Assembly (NCBI RefSeq): GCF_000166195.2
Contig: NZ_CM001403.1
Coordinates: 1,550,001-1,614,000 of the forward strand
Length of the DNA: 64,000 bases
Source: Mucilaginibacter paludis DSM 18603
GTDB taxonomy: Bacteria > Bacteroidota > Bacteroidia > Sphingobacteriales > Sphingobacteriaceae
Direction of reading: 5' to 3'
Shown: positions 48,601 to 55,812 of the stretch, in pieces
Layout: the number at the start of each line of letters is the position of its first letter
Numbering within the stretch: position 1 is the stretch's first letter
Notes under the pieces: generated by a model
Told to the model about the DNA's origin: nothing
Seen by the model: only the letters and a program-made list of their open reading frames with translations
Database searches by the model: none
Translations under genes and position numbers: made by a program

Positions 48601-51299
48601 GGCACTTTCCTGGTCTGGTCGCCGATCTTAACCTCGTAGGTAAAAAAAGGCGTGGTATTTACCAGCGCATGTTCCAGCAGCATATTTCCGTAAGCCGTCC
48701 GGTTACCCTTTGAACTTACCGCATATTCTTGCGTTACTTTCAGGCTCTTACCTTTTGTGCTGACTTTATATTTATCGCCGCCATGCATGTAGGTAACAGT
48801 GGTTTCCTGTTCAAAAAGCGCTGTGGCAAAGCGGTTATAATAATCCAGCGGGAACCAGCGTTCACCGAGGTTAAAGTCCAGCCAGTCGAATGGTATCTTT
48901 TCCGGCTGTACACGGGTGATTTCCTGTAAACTTCGCTGTAGTTGCGGATCGTTCGGGTGAAGCCCAGCCTGATTTTGCGCGATGGCCAGCTTTTCAACCA
49001 CATTACCGGACAAGTACTGGTCTATCGTCTCCCAACCATAGTTGTTGGGGTTAAGGCAAATGTGGCGTTGCAGGCTTATGGTAACTTCATCAGCATTCAG
49101 CCCTGTTGCTCCACTTATAAAAGAAATATCAACGCGGCCCTTTTCATTCAGGCACCGCGCCAGGGCGGATACAGGATCATCAGTTTTAAAAGCTTCCTTT
49201 TGCTGAAAAACCGGCCCGGACAGTATATCTGCCGGTTGAAAGTTGGTTCCGTCCTTTCGTTCCACCGAGGACAATACCTTAAATCCATCTTTCTCATCAG
49301 CGAGGATAAGTTTGCGGTTCAGGGGACGGTTCAGTTCACCATACTGCTGTACGAATGCCTCATAGGAATTTTGTAATTGCTTCCGCAGTACCGGATAAGC
49401 TATCTGGTTGGCTGCTTCTTTTTCAAAAAGCTGATAGTACTGATCCCTGATTAATGTATAGCGCTGGTAGAAACTGTTATTTTGCTGATCAGCTATCGGC
49501 TCAAACACTGCACGGTTACGTTCGGCATCGAGTTTAGTTATCTTTCCTGCATGACCGTTGAAAATAACCAAACTGCCTTCCTGATGATGCGGTAACAAGC
49601 CGGTAAAAAATTGTTCCGCAGGCGCTGAAAGGTTAAAAGATTGTTCAAGGCTTTTATCACCCTCAAAAAAATATTCGTGGCCATAATGTTTCAGATTGGC
49701 CGAAAGTCCGTTTAACTCCTGGGCCAATTGGCCGCCGTTCATCCAGTTGACAGAAAAAATCAGTTCTTTAGCATTGGAGTAGAATTTATAAAGGTATTGC
49801 TTGCTGTCCCTCTGTTTGGCTGTAACCAGCACTACGCTTTCATGTTGCGGGTTATCCTGTGTCTTAACAATGCCTATAACCCTTGCGGTTTCCTTATGGA
49901 CGACCCTGTTGTCATATTCTTGCAGGTAATCCATTGCCCGGTTACTGTTTTCAGCTGGTTGGCTATCAAACAAGCCGAGTTGCACCGTAGCGCCCGTAGC
50001 ACCGCTTTCCGGCATCGGCGTGTAAGTAAGCAAAGGCAAAAGTTCGCGGCTCTGGGCCGGGTCGGGGTTAACCAGGTTCCAGGCTTTAATAAACGCCTCT
50101 AAGCCGAAGCGCGTCTTAATTCCTTCGCTAACGTTTGCCTTTAACTTGTCGGCAATAGCAGCCATGTCACCTTGCTGCCAAAACTCCATCGTGGCCTGTC
50201 CGTATTGGGTTTTTCCGGGGCGGATGGTATCTGCCATAACAATACCGCCAGCCTGCGCGAGTATGTACCGGTTAACTTCGTAGCGCCCAAATTCATTTTC
50301 CCGCCAGTCGGTTTCCAGCAATAGTTTTTCGTCTTTGCTCAGTTCGAGCCCTGGCTTGCTATCATTCTTTTGAACGACCAGCAAATGATTAGGTGCTTCA
50401 GTATTGCCTGTATCTTTCATCAGGTTATCCGGCATTACCGAGAGACTAACAAAGTTGGCGTGGGTAAAGAGGTATTCCCGTGCCTTGCGGTTGGATGGAT
50501 TATTTAAAAATGCATCGGTAGTAATAAAGGCCATAATACCGCCGTCAGCCAGCTTGCTCAGTCCTTTAGCGAAAAAGTAATTATGAATTTTGCCGGATAT
50601 GGCTTTGTCGGTGAAATCACGGTCATACACCTGGAAATTGCCGAATGGTATATTGCTGACGATCAAGTCGTATTGGCCTTTTTCAGTAGCGGCGGTTTCC
50701 TCAAAGCCCATGATCTGTACCTGCGCGGGAACGCCTAACGTACTTGCTAAGGCAGTCAGCACCTTGCCGGTCAGCAGGTCTTTTTCGACCGCCGTGACTT
50801 GTTTGATTTCAGGGAAGGATTTAACCGCTTCTGTAATAAATATGCCAGCGCCACTGCTCGGCTCGTAGATGCGGGACGGGTTAACACCACTATCTTTGAG
50901 TGTTTGGTAAAGCACCTGCGGGACGATTGCCGGTGTATAGTAAGCTGTCAGAATACTTTCCAGGATGGAATTGATCGCTGCTTTATAGGTTGGCTCGTCC
51001 AGGTGCTGGCGCAACAGTTCATGCAGTTCCATCACTGAAGGATATAACCGCAGATCGTTTTCTGATGCATTCCGTTCTTCCCATGTCGATTTTTCACCCG
51101 CCGGAAACAAGACCGCCTTAATGCCGCCAAACCCCGAATACTTTCGCAGGATGGTCGCATCAGCTTCACTTATGGTCATACCTTCCCGGTATTCAAGCGC
51201 TATGCGTATCGCTGCGATGTTGTCCCTTAACTTTTGAAACTGATTGTAAGCCATCTCCTTGCACTTATCCTTCTCAATAGGCGGTCGCCTGATTTTCAA
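45654..51299 (-). CDS. Giant DarB-like N6-methyltransferase/SNF2-type helicase
   Basis: 1881 residues. N-terminal N6-adenine methyltransferase: SAM-binding motif EPSSGAGIF (146-154) and catalytic NIPF (216-219). C-terminal helicase: Walker A EVGLGKT (992-998), Walker B DESH (1159-1162), FLSGTPISNSL motif III, and motifs V-VI in GSTEKAGTGLNVQE...WTPKDLDQRGGRGARQGN. Domain order and NIPF recall phage P1 DarB and the large methyltransferase-helicases of Bacteroidota elements, which protect incoming DNA. Met 51254 is an alternative start that removes the 26-bp overlap with the preceding gene. Confidence 0.88.
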   Translation of the reverse strand: MKIRRPPIEKDKCKEMAYNQFQKLRDNIAAIRIALEYREGMTISEADATILRKYSGFGGIKAVLFPAGEKSTWEERNASENDLRLYPSVMELHELLRQHLDEPTYKAAINSILESILTAYYTPAIVPQVLYQTLKDSGVNPSRIYEPSSGAGIFITEAVKSFPEIKQVTAVEKDLLTGKVLTALASTLGVPAQVQIMGFEETAATEKGQYDLIVSNIPFGNFQVYDRDFTDKAISGKIHNYFFAKGLSKLADGGIMAFITTDAFLNNPSNRKAREYLFTHANFVSLSVMPDNLMKDTGNTEAPNHLLVVQKNDSKPGLELSKDEKLLLETDWRENEFGRYEVNRYILAQAGGIVMADTIRPGKTQYGQATMEFWQQGDMAAIADKLKANVSEGIKTRFGLEAFIKAWNLVNPDPAQSRELLPLLTYTPMPESGATGATVQLGLFDSQPAENSNRAMDYLQEYDNRVVHKETARVIGIVKTQDNPQHESVVLVTAKQRDSKQYLYKFYSNAKELIFSVNWMNGGQLAQELNGLSANLKHYGHEYFFEGDKSLEQSFNLSAPAEQFFTGLLPHHQEGSLVIFNGHAGKITKLDAERNRAVFEPIADQQNNSFYQRYTLIRDQYYQLFEKEAANQIAYPVLRKQLQNSYEAFVQQYGELNRPLNRKLILADEKDGFKVLSSVERKDGTNFQPADILSGPVFQQKEAFKTDDPVSALARCLNEKGRVDISFISGATGLNADEVTISLQRHICLNPNNYGWETIDQYLSGNVVEKLAIAQNQAGLHPNDPQLQRSLQEITRVQPEKIPFDWLDFNLGERWFPLDYYNRFATALFEQETTVTYMHGGDKYKVSTKGKSLKVTQEYAVSSKGNRTAYGNMLLEHALVNTTPFFTYEVKIGDQTRKVPDNEAIQLAHQKIENIRSGFVNWLQELPDSDKRYIEKLYNDTFNCYVLREYDGSHLTFPGLDKQALGIDDLYSSQKNAAWRIMQNRGALIDHEVGLGKTLTMIVAAQEMKRLGIVHKPMILALKANVKQIAETYRKAYPAARILAPEEDDFVPAKRLRLFHEIKNNNWDCIILTHDQFGKIPQSPEMQQAIFQAELDNTERDLDTMKAEGGDISRRMLKGLEIKKKNLTAKLKTLKYEIEHKQDKGINFKEMDVDHLFVDESHKFKNLTFTTRHDRVAGLGNMEGSQKALNMLFAVRTLQERFDSDLCVTFLSGTPISNSLTEMYLIFKYLRPREMERQKIENFDGWAAVFAKKTTDFEFSITNEIVAKERFRYFIKVPELALFYNEITDYKTAKHINLDKPELDERLINIPLTPDQQDFTQKLIEFARIGDARLIGRPKLTPEEDKGRMLIATNYAKKMAADMRLINSYQFEDHPGNKVSICAQHVAEEYHASSAFRGTQIIFSDIGTPKPGTFNIYDAIKEKLVRDFNIPAHEITFIHDWTDKQKPTLFKKMNRGEIRILLGSTEKAGTGLNVQELIVALHDFDIPWTPKDLDQRGGRGARQGNKAAKKYRDNKVKRYIYGNEKSLDNYKLNLLKNKQLFISQMKNCELSKRTIDEGAMDDKSGMNLSEYIAILSGDTSLLEKSRLEKKIAVMESMKAAHFRGLTRARYSLENQQTERGKITQLIDRVESDALIYKNNLKLDKDGTKINAISLDSLPSVKPDEIGKYLIRLQKNWKPEKETDRGTKIGSLYGFDLMIRRQMDWVEDKSRQVLKGFNTLYATRPETGIHYTYTSGIPNPDNPKLAARYFLNAIDKVEGLVEKYNKELTELNDNIPKLEALLNKPFEQDREIQQLKNELSSLERQIAVTIQEKQLKQVTGQNGADPENTTGQLVDQKEAAIIPLKPTATEQQPRLARANGAPVTADDQATGKRIRQKQGLRI

Positions 51300-51720
51300 G
51301 GTATTCCGCGATCATGCCCATGATCGCATATTTCAATTCTTTACTTTCTTCGTTTTCCTCCCCAAAGGCGAATACCTCAAAAATGGGTTCGCAGGCTCCG
51401 ATCAGGTTAATCACCTCGTAGGTGAGGATACCACTGCCTGACATGCGCAGCGCATCTTCCTCAAATTCATCTTCCAGCAGCGTACGCACGTATTCAAATC
51501 GCGAAGGCCGTAAATCCCTGGTCAGTTCTTCCATGCACAGCGCCTCTATCACGTACACAGGGCGTTTTTCAACTTCCAGTCCTTCATACAGATCTTTCAC
51601 CGAATCGACCTTGTGTTCGAGGTAATGGGTAAGCCGGTGTTCTTCCTGTAGCGATATGAGCAGGTCTAAATGGTTCTGAACCAGATAACCGTGCAGTTTT
51701 TTGATCAATTGTTCTTTCAT
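51274..51720 (-). CDS. Unknown acidic cytoplasmic protein ahead of the helicase
   Basis: 148 residues, no TM helix. Helical and acidic (EEHRLTHYLEHKVDSVKDLYEGLEVEKRPVYVIEALCMEELTRDLRPSRFEYVRTLLEDEFEEDALR). Overlaps the long helicase start by 26 bp. Absent from tra1, so it travels with the helicase and may be its partner (context only). Confidence 0.65.
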   Translation of the reverse strand: MKEQLIKKLHGYLVQNHLDLLISLQEEHRLTHYLEHKVDSVKDLYEGLEVEKRPVYVIEALCMEELTRDLRPSRFEYVRTLLEDEFEEDALRMSGSGILTYEVINLIGACEPIFEVFAFGEENEESKELKYAIMGMIAEYLENQATAY

Positions 51721-51759
51721 GACCGTATAGTTTTAATGCTTTCTTTGCTTGTGGGCAGG

Positions 51760-52095
51760 CTAAACACCAAAAAAGGATTTAATGATAGTCGCTACCACAA
51801 CTAAGAAGATACACGAGCCAAACCAGGCAGCAGCGACCTTTGAAGTATCCTGATCGCCAGCGTTCCATTTGGAATAAACTTTAATGGCACTTATCAGGCC
51901 GAGAATCGCCCCGATAGCATACATGAGGTTAGTACCGTCAGTAAAATAACTCCTGACCTGTGTGTTGGCTTCCTGTATGCCGGAATTACCACTTTGGGCT
52001 TCCGCAGCCCGATTTGCGATTAACAATAGTGCAGCTAAGGCACTTGCTTTCAGGGTCTTCCCCTTGAATTTTCCACTCCACTTTTTCATCTTCAC
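51760..52095 (-). CDS. traE: Conjugative transfer protein TraE (tra2 copy, DUF4134)
   Basis: 111 residues. Leader (LAALLLIANRAAEAQ), then SGNSGIQEANTQVRSYFTDGTNLMYAIGAILGLISAIKVYSKWNAGDQDTSKVAAAWFGSCIFLVVVATIIKSFFGV, nearly the same as tra1 TraE. Likely pilin-type subunit by topology. Confidence 0.93.
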   Translation of the reverse strand: MKMKKWSGKFKGKTLKASALAALLLIANRAAEAQSGNSGIQEANTQVRSYFTDGTNLMYAIGAILGLISAIKVYSKWNAGDQDTSKVAAAWFGSCIFLVVVATIIKSFFGV

Positions 52096-52141
52096 TTATC
52101 TTTTTGTTAAAAAATTCGGGCAATAGCTTTCCTTAACCCTC

Positions 52142-52159
52142 TTCGCACCGGTGTGCGAA
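52142..52159. promoter_or_regulatory. Perfect palindrome ahead of tra2 traE
   Basis: TTCGCAC-CGGT-GTGCGAA, 7-bp arms, in the 227-bp gap between the 52323 gene and traE. The half-site resembles the TTCGCAA sites ahead of tra1 (10892), so related regulators may act on both operons. Confidence 0.45.
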
Positions 52160-52277
52160 AGGGGCAGGAAAGGTGCTGTCACCGGGTTCCCCACTTACTC
52201 AGCTCATCGTCTTGTTAAGTACCGGGATCGGGCGTACAGCAATAAATTGATGCTTGTTTTTAAAAGCTTCCGGTAAT

Positions 52278-52303
52278 CCCGGTCAGCCGGAATGCTGACC
52301 GGG
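52278..52303. repeat. 10-bp perfect hairpin ahead of tra2 traE
   Basis: CCCGGTCAGC-CGGAAT-GCTGACCGGG, no T-run on either side, 20 bp after the stop of the 52323 gene (minus strand). Probably an mRNA structure between the first two tra2 genes, comparable in place to the structures around tra1 traE. Confidence 0.5.
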
Positions 52304-52322
52304 GCCGGTTGCGGCGCGCCTG

Positions 52323-52805
52323 CTAACTATTCCACCACTCATCTACCTCATCTTCGGTCAGTTCGGCAACGCCAGTTCTTTCGCATTCGCTCACGACCAA
52401 TTCATTGATGGCCGGGCGATAGGGTGAGTTTGTTAATACCTGATGTTTTTGAAATTCCGCGCGTATCAGCGGAATCAGCTGATCCGGCGCGTAGGATTTG
52501 CCGGATGCCCCCGAAACCAAAGCTTTTACCGAAATAGTCAGCTCATCCGCTTCGAGGATGTCGTCATCTGGATAATGGTCGTCGGCATAACTTACTTCCT
52601 CCGGTAAGCCATGATCAGCAACAGCCTGCTCCTGGTAAACCAGTTGTTCGGGGAGTTCATTACCGGAATTGTTTTGCAATGCCGGGCGGCTGATTAATTT
52701 TTTAATATCCGGTGAATAAAACCGGATGCCTACGAAGGCATAATAAATGACCAGCACCGCAATAACGGCTTCCCAATAGCTGGCCCAGGACAGGTGATTT
52801 AACAT
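52323..52805 (-). CDS. Membrane-anchored tra-operon leader protein (tra2)
   Basis: 160 residues: MLNHLSWASYWEAVIAVLVIYYAFVGIRFYSPDIKKL gives one N-terminal TM helix with W and aromatic residues, then an acidic tail and C-terminal LTEDEVDEWWNS. Parallels 10995-11522 in position, topology and C-terminal acidic/Trp motif. First gene of tra2. Confidence 0.72.
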   Translation of the reverse strand: MLNHLSWASYWEAVIAVLVIYYAFVGIRFYSPDIKKLISRPALQNNSGNELPEQLVYQEQAVADHGLPEEVSYADDHYPDDDILEADELTISVKALVSGASGKSYAPDQLIPLIRAEFQKHQVLTNSPYRPAINELVVSECERTGVAELTEDEVDEWWNS

Positions 52806-52922
52806 GACATTTCTTTTTTAAAATTTTCTACTCACAGATCTAACTTCATTACCGCCATAAGAGCGGGTTTGCTGATACAAAGGAACCGGGAATGGTGAGG
52901 CCGTACAAGTCCAACTTGCGGT

Positions 52923-52948
52923 TGTATCCGTTTTGTATCCTTGTATCC
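52923..52948. promoter_or_regulatory. Three TTGTATCC direct repeats ahead of tra2
   Basis: TTGTATCC at 52923, 52933 and 52941 (spacings 10 and 8 bp), with an inverted TTGTATC copy at 52874-52880. Located 118-143 bp upstream of the first tra2 gene in the 499-bp gap 52806-53304 that separates the divergent tra2 and DUF3560 genes. Iteron-like operator. The gap has no gene I support; the 60-codon ORF at 53025 was rejected. Confidence 0.5.
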
Positions 52949-53153
52949 GTCTGATAATCAGAGACTAAAATTTCAACTTTGGAATATTACGAAGTGAGCA
53001 ACAGCAGATTTGGCATGTTAAGGATTGGATGGAAATGTCGCTAAGCGGGTGAAAAAGAAAAACAACCCGGCGTGGGCAGGGCGGTACTTTATGGGCGATA
53101 GTTTGATAATCCATAAGGTTGTGGGTGTTCGTTTTTTAAGGGCAAAAAACTAT

Positions 53154-53192
53154 AAAAATCTTGATAAATATTTTACAAGTATCAAGATTTTT
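53154..53192. repeat. 13-bp perfect inverted repeat with T-runs
   Basis: AAAAATCTTGATA (53154-53166) and TATCAAGATTTTT (53180-53192), 13-nt loop, T-rich on both ends, so it could be a bidirectional terminator or an operator 113 bp before the DUF3560 gene. Confidence 0.5.
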
Positions 53193-53304
53193 TGTATATT
53201 TATGTAGCAATTGATGGCAGGTAGGCCATGAAAATGTGAGCGTTAAGTATTCAGAAAAAGGAATTAAAACGGAGGCGCAACCGGGCAAAAGGCGCAAGAA
53301 AGTG

Positions 53305-54090
53305 ATGAAACACAATTTTGAAGAACGCAGGAACAACCGTATCAACTATGCGCATCAGAGAGCGGCAAAAAGTGAAGCAGAGGCAGACCGCCTTTACAAC
53401 GTGTCCAACGATATGGCAAGTTTTATCCCACTCGGCCAACCCATTTTGATCGGCCATCATTCGGAAAAGCGGGATCGCAGATACCGCGAAAGAATGCGTA
53501 ACGTATTCGGCCAGTCGGTGGCGCAACGTGATAAAGCTGCTTATTACGGCGAAAAAGCGGAAAGTATTGAGCATAACAATGCCATCTTTTCAGACGATCC
53601 TGATGCCCTGGAAAAGCTGACCGAAAAACTAAAGACCTTGCAGGAATTGCAGGAGTTCATGAAAGCCGCCAACAAGTGCATTAAAAAGAATGATAAAACG
53701 GCTTTCTTAAAGCTGAACCGCGCCACGGAACCCCTGTGGGAAAAACTGACAACCCCCGACTATGCAAACCGCACCGGCTTCCCTTCCTATAAGCTGACCA
53801 ATAACAACGCCAATATCAGGCGTATTGCTGACCGGATAGCCGGATTAAAGAAGCTGGAAAAGAAACAGGCGGTAGACAAAACGGTCAACGGGGTGCGGAT
53901 TTATGAAAATAAGGACGCTAACCGCCTGCAATTGATTTTTAAGGGCAAGCCGTACGAAGATATACGTAAGCAATTAAAGTCAAGCGGTTTTCACTGGTCG
54001 CCATCTGAGGGAGCATGGCAACGGCATATCAGCCCTAATGCGCTTTACAGCGCAGAGAGCATCGTCAGAAATTTTAAGGACATAGCGTGA
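53305..54090 (+). CDS. DUF3560-domain protein
   Basis: 261 residues from ATG 53305 (MKHNFEERRNNRINYA); the earlier GTG 53236 adds a basic, probably untranslated stretch. DUF3560 text: AHQRAAKSEAEADRLYNVSNDMASFIPLGQPILIGHHSEKRDRRYRERM, helical and charged, with a C-terminal module NRLQLIFKGKPYEDIRKQLKSSGFHWSPSEGAWQRH of the kind found in element-borne DNA-processing proteins. Common on plasmids and conjugative elements; function not established. Confidence 0.85.
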   Translation: MKHNFEERRNNRINYAHQRAAKSEAEADRLYNVSNDMASFIPLGQPILIGHHSEKRDRRYRERMRNVFGQSVAQRDKAAYYGEKAESIEHNNAIFSDDPDALEKLTEKLKTLQELQEFMKAANKCIKKNDKTAFLKLNRATEPLWEKLTTPDYANRTGFPSYKLTNNNANIRRIADRIAGLKKLEKKQAVDKTVNGVRIYENKDANRLQLIFKGKPYEDIRKQLKSSGFHWSPSEGAWQRHISPNALYSAESIVRNFKDIA

Positions 54091-54102
54091 TGAACAACGA
54101 AG

Positions 54103-54133
54103 GGGGTAAGCAGTAAAGCCGCTTACCCCTTTT
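54103..54133 (+). terminator. Intrinsic terminator after DUF3560 gene
   Basis: GGGGTAAGC/GCTTACCCC, 9 perfect pairs, loop of 9, then TTTT. It begins 12 bp after the stop at 54090. Confidence 0.85.
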
Positions 54134-54158
54134 CAAATAGATAACATTTAAATAATAG

Positions 54159-54674
54159 ATGATGGAAGATCAATTGAGACAGTTCATTGAATGGCTTGGC
54201 AACGAGGGGTTGAAAGAAACCAAGGAAATAGCGATTCATGCGGAGAGCCTGAACGATTTTATTTCTTACATGGAATTTGACATAAACGAACGGCAGCAGG
54301 CGCTGCGCATGGCCGCGGCCATCCTTGGGGATGAAAGCCCGAAAGAACCGCAAGCAAGTACCGCCCTTGATGACTTGCAGGAATTTAGAATGATGCTGAT
54401 CGGTTTTGAAGTAGGTATAACCAAAAGCATAGCAGATGAATTAAAACGCATTGGCCGGACGGTGGACATGAAGGAACTGGAATTTATGCCCTTCATTGAG
54501 GAAGTAAAAGACTATGTGGATACATTACGTTTGGACAAGCGCCATGAGCCGGTATTTGATACCTCATTCAATGATGTGAAAGAGAAATACCTGTCCGGCT
54601 TTATGTCGGATGAGGAAATCGGTCACTGGCAAATGATCCACCTGTTAAGGATGTTGAAGAAGATTGCTAACTAA
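54159..54674 (+). CDS. Unknown cytoplasmic protein
   Basis: 171 residues (Met 54159 or 54162). Predicted helical: QLRQFIEWLGNEGLKETKEIAIHAESLNDFISYMEFDINERQQALRMAAAIL, then FRMMLIGFEVGITKSIADELKRIGRTVDMKELEF. No motif recognised. First of three co-directional small genes (54159, 54686, 55186) with gaps of 11 bp each, so one operon. Confidence 0.65.
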   Translation: MMEDQLRQFIEWLGNEGLKETKEIAIHAESLNDFISYMEFDINERQQALRMAAAILGDESPKEPQASTALDDLQEFRMMLIGFEVGITKSIADELKRIGRTVDMKELEFMPFIEEVKDYVDTLRLDKRHEPVFDTSFNDVKEKYLSGFMSDEEIGHWQMIHLLRMLKKIAN

Positions 54675-54685
54675 TATTTGAAGCT

Positions 54686-55174
54686 ATGAATTTTATATCG
54701 AAAGACCCGGCAAAAAAATATCCTTCGTTTCCCTATAACGGCCTGCGGGTATTCGTTAGTGAAGATGACCTGATCGGCTTAACGATTTCCAAAGCCGTAA
54801 GATTATGCGATAAACACGGACTGAATTATAACGCTGGTTTTAAAGCCGCGCAGGTTTATTATCTGCGTGGCCGCGTAGGCAAGGCCGAATATGGACAGGT
54901 TTTGATCGGCATAATAGAAGCGGAACATTTACCTGCCGAATTAAACGAGATCGTACACTGTTTGCAGTTTTGGAATCAGGAAGGCGTTAAAAATTTTAAC
55001 ATGAACAAAGAGGGACAGGAAAGTTACCAGGATTTTATTCTCCGTTGCATTGCTGCGGATTGCCGCGCTTTTGTACAGCCTCATGCCGACCGTTTCATTA
55101 CCGGAAAAGGCGGTAACCATGTATGGGTTTCAGACAGGCAAACCGACAAAAGGATTTTAATCATTCATTTTTAG
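54686..55174 (+). CDS. Unknown cytoplasmic protein
   Basis: 162 residues, no membrane segment. ISKAVRLCDKHGLNYNAGFKAAQVYYLRGRVGKAEYGQVLIGIIEAEHLP ... FILRCIAADCRAFVQPHADRF. Alpha/beta mix, three Cys. Family not recognised. Operon with 54159 and 55186. Confidence 0.6.
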   Translation: MNFISKDPAKKYPSFPYNGLRVFVSEDDLIGLTISKAVRLCDKHGLNYNAGFKAAQVYYLRGRVGKAEYGQVLIGIIEAEHLPAELNEIVHCLQFWNQEGVKNFNMNKEGQESYQDFILRCIAADCRAFVQPHADRFITGKGGNHVWVSDRQTDKRILIIHF

Positions 55175-55185
55175 CCTTTAAGGTC

Positions 55186-55443
55186 ATGACTAAAAATCAA
55201 AGGAAATTCATTGCCGCTGTTTTCGACGTTAAAAATAATAACGACCCCGATGCGCGCCATAGAGGGATTGAGCTGTTCGGGCACTGGCATCGTACCGCCA
55301 AAAGCCTGCAAGCCCAAATTTCACCGATGATCTGCATAGAAAGCCTGGGCGAAACGACTTATCAGCCGTTTGCCTTTTATGTGCACAATCCGCTGATCTG
55401 CCAATGCACCGACAAGGTTTTAAAAGTCCCTTACCTCGTTTAG
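55186..55443 (+). CDS. Unknown small protein
   Basis: 85 residues from ATG 55186; the upstream frame overlaps the previous gene. MTKNQRKFIAAVFDVKNNNDPDARHRGIELFGHWHRTAKSLQAQISPM ... NPLICQCTDKVLKVPYLV, with a CxC pair late. No family recognised. Confidence 0.5.
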   Translation: MTKNQRKFIAAVFDVKNNNDPDARHRGIELFGHWHRTAKSLQAQISPMICIESLGETTYQPFAFYVHNPLICQCTDKVLKVPYLV

Positions 55444-55544
55444 TTCTGTCCGGCCTGCAAAGGGGTGGTCAAAAAAACAGAGTGGTTTGAAAATGTTGCG
55501 GATAGGTAAGCAGGATTATCGCGAAGCTTGTCTTAAATTAAAAA

Positions 55545-55600
55545 ATTTGCCTGATCAGTTGAATAGATTATCTTTAAATTTATCAACTGATCAGGCAAAT
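55545..55600. repeat. Perfect 18-bp inverted repeat ahead of small DNA-binding-like gene
   Basis: ATTTGCCTGATCAGTTGA (55545-55562) and its exact reverse complement (55583-55600), 20-nt AT-rich spacer. The right arm ends 6 bp before ATG 55607. Each arm contains the palindrome CTGATCAG. Candidate operator, oriT hairpin or site-specific nicking substrate. Confidence 0.65.
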
Positions 55601-55606
55601 ACTTTA

Positions 55607-55804
55607 ATGAGCGAACCCACGAAATCTACACACGGCGGTAAACGTCCCGGCTCGGGCCAACCCAAAAAAGAAGAAACGGGCATCCTTAATTTTCGCCTGC
55701 CCAAATCCAAGATCAATATTCTCAGAAAAACCTACGGCAAAAAGCTACCCACGATGTTTCAGGAATGGGCTGAAAACTTATTGCCGGACGAGCCTGAAGG
55801 TTAA
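55607..55804 (+). CDS. Small basic DNA-binding-like protein
   Basis: 65 residues from ATG 55607 (MSEPTKSTHGGKRPGSGQPKKEETGILNFRLPKSKINILRKTYGKKLPTMFQEWAENLL). The GGKRPGSGQPKK stretch is an AT-hook-like/basic motif and the rest (beta strand NFRLPK, two helices) fits a ribbon-helix-helix fold. The longer frame from 55487 runs through the inverted repeat and is rejected. Possible auto-regulator or relaxosome accessory protein acting on that repeat (inference). Confidence 0.55.
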   Translation: MSEPTKSTHGGKRPGSGQPKKEETGILNFRLPKSKINILRKTYGKKLPTMFQEWAENLLPDEPEG

Positions 55805-55812
55805 TCTGTTCA

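Noticed and set aside
53025..53207. 60-codon ORF with basic N-terminus
   Set aside because: Runs through the 13-bp inverted repeat and lacks any recognisable feature; the flanking DNA looks regulatory.
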